From Caryophanales bacterium UBA3375 (GTDB lineage Bacteria; Bacillota_I; Bacilli_A; UBA3375): a stretch of 36,314 nt of DNA. Shown here piece after piece: positions 32,879 to 36,314 of this stretch. The stretch spans positions 1-36,314 of the forward strand of contig DEQD01000028.1 of assembly GCA_002359095.1 (NCBI GenBank), written 5' to 3'. Numbering within the stretch: position 1 is the stretch's first letter; every line of letters starts with the position of its first letter. Under the pieces are notes generated by a model. The model made no database searches, was not told where the DNA came from, and saw only the letters and a program-made list of their open reading frames with translations. A program made the translations under genes and the position numbers.

Positions 32879-34165
32879 TTAACGATTCATATATGGAACT
32901 AATACTTCAGGTATCTTGATTGTTCCATCAGCTTGTTGATAGTTTTCAAGTACTGCAGCAAGAATTCTTCCTGTAGCCATCCCACTACCATTTAACATGT
33001 GTGGATAATGAATGTTTCCTTCTTCATCTTTATATCTAATTTTAGCTCTACGTGCTTGGAAGTCACAAACATTAGAACAACTAGAACATTCACGATATTT
33101 ATCTTGAGATGGGAACCATACTTCTAAATCATAAGTAGCTGCAGCTCCAAATCCCATATCTCCACTACATAATCTTACAACACGATAAGGTAGTTTTAAA
33201 CTTTGTAAAATATATTCAGCATCAGCAACCATGTTATCTAATTCATTAAAACTATCTTCTTCTTTTGTATATTTAAATAACTCTACTTTACCAAATTGGT
33301 GTACTCGAATAATACCTCTAGTATCTCTACCGGCACTTCCTGCTTCTTTTCTAAAACATTGTGTATAAGCACAATAGTTTAAGTTAAGATCATCCTTATT
33401 AATAATTTCATTACGATATAAATTAGCTAAACATACTTCTGCTGTTGGAATTAAATAAAAATCTTTTTTGTTTTCACTAAATTCATCTTCTTCATTATTA
33501 GTACGAGAAATTTTAAATAAATCATCTGCAAACTTAGGTAACTGTCCACTAGCATATAATGTATCTTCATTAACAATAACAGGCATACCAAATTCAGTAT
33601 AACCACGTTTAGTATGAGAATCTAACATAAAGTTAGTAATTGCTCGTTCTAAACGTGCTACAGTATCTTTAGTTATAACAAAACGAGATTTAGATAATTT
33701 AGTAGCACGTTTAAAATCAAACCCATCAAGATTTTCTCCAACTTCTTCATGTGGTTTGATTTCAAAATCAAATTTTGGTTTTTCTCCCCATTCTTTAACA
33801 CAAACATTATCATTATCATCAACACCTACAGGTGTATCTTTAGCCGGAATATTAGGAATTTGTAACATTAAATCTTGATATTGATTAAATATTTCTTTTT
33901 CTTTATTTTCATCAATGTTAGCTTTAGCATCTTCTATTATTTTTAATAACTCACTAACATCTTTACCTTCTCTTTTATATTCTCCAATTAATTTAGAATT
34001 ACTATTAACTACTTGTTTATTTTCTTCATTTGTTTGTTTTAAACTTAAATACTGATTATATAACTCAATTACTTGATTAATGATTTGTGTATAATCATTA
34101 CCTCTTTTATTTAATTGGTTAATACAATTATCTTTATCACTGATTAATCTTTTAATATCTAACAT
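32879..34165 (-). CDS. serS: Seryl-tRNA synthetase
   Basis: 428 residues, typical length. An N-terminal coiled-coil tRNA-binding arm (about 30-105) precedes the class II core with motif 2 FRKEAGSAGRDTRG and motif 3 GSGMATGRILAAVLE. The TAEV segment in the serine site (LIPTAEVCL) is present. It charges tRNA-Ser in the cytoplasm. It starts directly after the tadA stop codon, so the two translation genes share a message. Confidence 0.97.
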   Translation of the reverse strand: MLDIKRLISDKDNCINQLNKRGNDYTQIINQVIELYNQYLSLKQTNEENKQVVNSNSKLIGEYKREGKDVSELLKIIEDAKANIDENKEKEIFNQYQDLMLQIPNIPAKDTPVGVDDNDNVCVKEWGEKPKFDFEIKPHEEVGENLDGFDFKRATKLSKSRFVITKDTVARLERAITNFMLDSHTKRGYTEFGMPVIVNEDTLYASGQLPKFADDLFKISRTNNEEDEFSENKKDFYLIPTAEVCLANLYRNEIINKDDLNLNYCAYTQCFRKEAGSAGRDTRGIIRVHQFGKVELFKYTKEEDSFNELDNMVADAEYILQSLKLPYRVVRLCSGDMGFGAAATYDLEVWFPSQDKYRECSSCSNVCDFQARRAKIRYKDEEGNIHYPHMLNGSGMATGRILAAVLENYQQADGTIKIPEVLVPYMNR

Positions 34166-34594
34166 TTATCCTCGCTTTCTTAAAAAAAACTCTTTTATTA
34201 TATTTTGACTTTCTTCATTAACATAAGAATAATCTATTAATTGATCATCATCTTCAATATAACAATTAAAAGATTGTTTCTTACTACTTTCTTGTTTACT
34301 AGCAACATATACTTTTTTAATTCTTGATTGCTTTATAGCTCCATAACACATTAAACAAGGTTCTGTTGAAACATACATAATACAATCATCTAACTTCCAA
34401 CTACCTAATTTATTACTTGCTTGATTAATTGCATTAATTTCTGCATGACCATGAATCAGATTATTCTTTTCACGATTATTTACCCCTTCTCCTATAATCT
34501 GATTATCTTTTATAATTAAACAAGCAATAGGTACTTCATCATTAATACTTGCTTCTTTTGCTAATTCATTAAGTCGATTAATATAATAATTCAT
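34166..34594 (-). CDS. tadA: tRNA adenosine(34) deaminase TadA
   Basis: 142 residues. Zinc deaminase motifs HAEINAI (near residue 50) and EPCLMC (near 79) are in place, with ALIIK/HGH context typical of TadA; it converts A34 to inosine in tRNA-Arg. The first Met gives the normal distance to the EVPI motif. The ATG lies only 5 bases after a perfect extended -10 box and has no ribosome binding site, so the message is probably leaderless. Confidence 0.93.
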   Translation of the reverse strand: MNYYINRLNELAKEASINDEVPIACLIIKDNQIIGEGVNNREKNNLIHGHAEINAINQASNKLGSWKLDDCIMYVSTEPCLMCYGAIKQSRIKKVYVASKQESSKKQSFNCYIEDDDQLIDYSYVNEESQNIIKEFFLRKRG

Positions 34595-34599
34595 ATCTT

Positions 34600-34608
34600 A
34601 TTATAACA
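34600..34608 (-). promoter_or_regulatory. Extended -10 promoter of tadA (leaderless)
   Basis: The minus strand reads TGTTATAAT, and only AAGAT separates it from the tadA ATG. Transcription starting a normal 6-7 bases downstream would begin at or just inside the start codon. Confidence 0.7.
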
Positions 34609-34627
34609 TTTTTAATATTAGTTATTT

Positions 34628-34636
34628 TGTTATAAT
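34628..34636 (+). promoter_or_regulatory. Extended -10 promoter of rodA/ftsW
   Basis: TGTTATAAT on the plus strand lies 18 bases before the rodA-like start codon, with GGAG in between. It faces the identical tadA box on the other strand at a distance of 19 bases, so the two promoters may compete. Confidence 0.72.
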
Positions 34637-34654
34637 ATACTTAGTAGGAGTAAT

Positions 34655-35824
34655 ATGTATTTTATTAAGAAATTATTTAATAATCGACGTAATAAAATAG
34701 TAATGATAATCGGTCTATTATCAATATGTTCATTAATTACTATTTATGGTGTTACACCACAATTAGTGGGATATGGAGATAGTATCCCGATTAACTTTGT
34801 ACTCAAACAAGGGATAGGGATAGTTGTAGGATTTTTTATTATCTTTCTGTTTTCTAAATTCGATTTATGGAAAAGTGAAAAATATATTGATATTATTAAT
34901 ATTATATTAATAGTAATGTTAGTAATACTAGCTCTAGATCCACCTATTATTGGTGATATCTTTGTAAAAGAAATCAATGGTGCTAAAGGTTGGTTTAAAA
35001 TACCATTTCTACCAACTATCCAACCAATTGAGTTCTTTAAAATAACAATGATATTTAAACTAGCAAGTATTGCTAATCGTGCTAATAATACCCTTATGGA
35101 TGATCAAGAACTAATTAAACAATTTTTAATCTTTGGAGCATTACCAATTTTATGTGTAATACTACAACCAGATTTAGGAGGAGCAATATTATTATTAGCA
35201 CCATGGTTATTAATATCAATAATTTCCTTACAACATAATAAAAAAATCCAAAAATTAGTTAAATACACAAGTGTTATTGGAATAGTTGGGCTTGTTATGA
35301 TATCTTTTCCATTCTTCCAAGAAATACTTGTAAAATTTACTCCACTAAAAGCTTACCAATTAGGTAGAATTGAAAGTTGGACAGATCCATTTAATACTAG
35401 TGGAGGTTATCAATTACAACAATCACTAATCTTAATGGGATCTGCTGGAATCAAAGGTTATGGTTTTGCAAACGTTGACATTTTGATTCCAGAACCACAT
35501 ACAGACGTAATCTTTCCAGAATTCGTCGGTATGTTTGGTTGGATAGCTGGAATTGTTTTAATCTTATTATATATGTCATTATTATATTTAACACTAAAAA
35601 CAGCAATAGTAGCTACAGAATACAGAGATAAATTATTAATTCTTGGTTTCTTTTCCTTACTACTAGTTCAAATTGTAGAAAATATAGGAATGATGTTAGG
35701 AATAACACCAATAACCGGAATTGTACTTCCATTTATGAGTTATGGTGTTAGTGCTTTAATTACTTACTTTATAATCTTTGCAATTATTTGTAATATATCA
35801 CAAAAATATAAAAGTCTTGATTAG
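34655..35824 (+). CDS. rodA: SEDS peptidoglycan polymerase (RodA/FtsW)
   Basis: 389 residues, about ten membrane helices. SEDS marks are GAKGWFKIP...IQPIEFFKI near residue 110, ILQPDLGGAILL near 170, YQLQQSLILMGSAGIKGYGFAN near 248 and PEPHTDVIFPEFVGMFGW with the essential Asp near 277. It polymerises lipid II glycan chains with a class B PBP for elongation (RodA) or division (FtsW). The GSAG...G and overall shape lean to RodA, but neighbours do not settle it. Followed after 8 bases by the dCMP deaminase gene. Confidence 0.88.
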   Translation: MYFIKKLFNNRRNKIVMIIGLLSICSLITIYGVTPQLVGYGDSIPINFVLKQGIGIVVGFFIIFLFSKFDLWKSEKYIDIINIILIVMLVILALDPPIIGDIFVKEINGAKGWFKIPFLPTIQPIEFFKITMIFKLASIANRANNTLMDDQELIKQFLIFGALPILCVILQPDLGGAILLLAPWLLISIISLQHNKKIQKLVKYTSVIGIVGLVMISFPFFQEILVKFTPLKAYQLGRIESWTDPFNTSGGYQLQQSLILMGSAGIKGYGFANVDILIPEPHTDVIFPEFVGMFGWIAGIVLILLYMSLLYLTLKTAIVATEYRDKLLILGFFSLLLVQIVENIGMMLGITPITGIVLPFMSYGVSALITYFIIFAIICNISQKYKSLD

Positions 35825-35832
35825 GAGATAAT

Positions 35833-36314
35833 ATGAAAAGAGAAAATTACATTTCATGGGATGAATACTTCATGGGTATAGCAAAACTTAGTGCCATGCG
35901 TAGCAAAGATCCTCATACCCAAGTTGGAGCTTGTATTGTCAATGATCAAAATAAAATAGTAGGAATAGGTTATAATGGTTTTCCAAGAGGAGTTAGTGAT
36001 GATAACTTCCCTTGGGAAAAAACAACAGATTACAAAAATAGTAAATATGCTTATGTATGTCATGCTGAACTTAATGCTATTTTAAATAGTGGTTGTGACT
36101 TAAGTGGATGTAGTTTATATGTAACACTATTTCCATGCAATGAATGTGCTAAAGCTATTATTCAATCAGGTATTACTACTATTTATTATTTAGAAGATAA
36201 AAACTTTGAATCAGATAGTGAATTAGCTAGTAAAAGAATGCTTAAAGCTGTAGGTATTAAACTTAAAAAAATAACAATAAAAGAATTAACAATATGTAGT
36301 TTGAAAGGCAAGTA
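35833..36314 (+). CDS. Deoxycytidylate deaminase, 3' end at window edge
   Basis: 160 residues are visible and the last two bases are TA, so the stop codon is probably cut by the edge. The start is the ATG after AGGAG at 6 bases. Zinc motifs VCHAELNAI and FPCNECAKAII identify a dCMP deaminase, which makes dUMP for thymidylate synthesis. Long matches to the animal DCTD pattern (FMGIAKLSAMRSKDPHTQVG, VGIGYNGFPRG, LFPCNECAKAIIQSGI) place it in the DCTD-type branch, not the shorter ComEB type. It follows rodA/ftsW in one operon. Confidence 0.9.
   Translation, partial: MKRENYISWDEYFMGIAKLSAMRSKDPHTQVGACIVNDQNKIVGIGYNGFPRGVSDDNFPWEKTTDYKNSKYAYVCHAELNAILNSGCDLSGCSLYVTLFPCNECAKAIIQSGITTIYYLEDKNFESDSELASKRMLKAVGIKLKKITIKELTICSLKGK

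Noticed and set aside
35854..36063. Minus-strand ORF at the right end
   Set aside because: It is antisense to the dCMP deaminase gene, whose zinc motifs are plain on the plus strand.
1..36314. UGA read as Trp (Mycoplasma-type code)
   Set aside because: Several genes end cleanly at TGA in ATGA overlaps, such as at 9711 and 29340, and Trp positions in conserved motifs use TGG.

Overview
The window is very AT-rich DNA from a low-GC Gram-positive bacterium. It reads with the standard genetic code: several genes end in TGA, and TGG is used for Trp. Evidence for a walled Bacillota cell is a RodA/FtsW polymerase, MscL, a type VIIb secretion system (T7SSb) and lipoprotein-type exported proteins. The composition and gene style suggest a host- or gut-associated Bacilli lineage (Erysipelotrichales/RF39-like); that placement is inference, since no rRNA is present. 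Recognisable promoters share an extended -10 (TGnTATAAT) with little or no -35.

Region 1 (1-4260, minus strand) is a peptide-modification and export operon. It holds a radical SAM/SPASM maturase, a fused ABC exporter, a separate ABC ATPase, an ABC-2 permease, and the start of another gene running off the left edge. The promoter has a perfect (TAG)7 tract directly upstream of its -10, and an 18-codon ORF lies between promoter and maturase. This looks like a RiPP (modified peptide) locus with a possibly repeat-tuned promoter.

Region 2 (about 4390-5605) is a decayed IS30-type transposase, then a long palindrome and an intrinsic terminator. Region 3 (5640-9240, plus strand) is a Zn/Mn-type ABC uptake operon (binding protein, ATPase, two permeases). 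The last permease carries a C-terminal helix-turn-helix-like tail.

Region 4 (9244-25089, minus strand) is a compact T7SSb antagonism island. In transcription order it has an orphan toxin-tail ORF, an Imm33-like immunity gene, a terminator/leader, essA, esaB, essB, essC, three small T7SS accessory genes, an unusually short esaA, an LXG toxin with a GH-E HNH/EndoVII-type nuclease tip, three tandem ankyrin-like immunity paralogs, a second Imm33-like gene, a WXG100 protein (EsxA), a SUKH immunity gene and a small membrane protein. The membrane apparatus should secrete the LXG nuclease with its helical partners, and the downstream genes should protect self and kin.

Region 5 (25117-36314) is conserved chromosomal background: FNT transporter, membrane protein, RimK-like ligase, mnmA, a lipoprotein nuclease and its neighbour, ndk, mscL, a U32/RlhA-like protein, serS and tadA on the minus strand; rodA/ftsW and a dCMP deaminase cut by the right edge on the plus strand. 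tadA and rodA diverge from face-to-face extended -10 promoters, and tadA appears to be leaderless.
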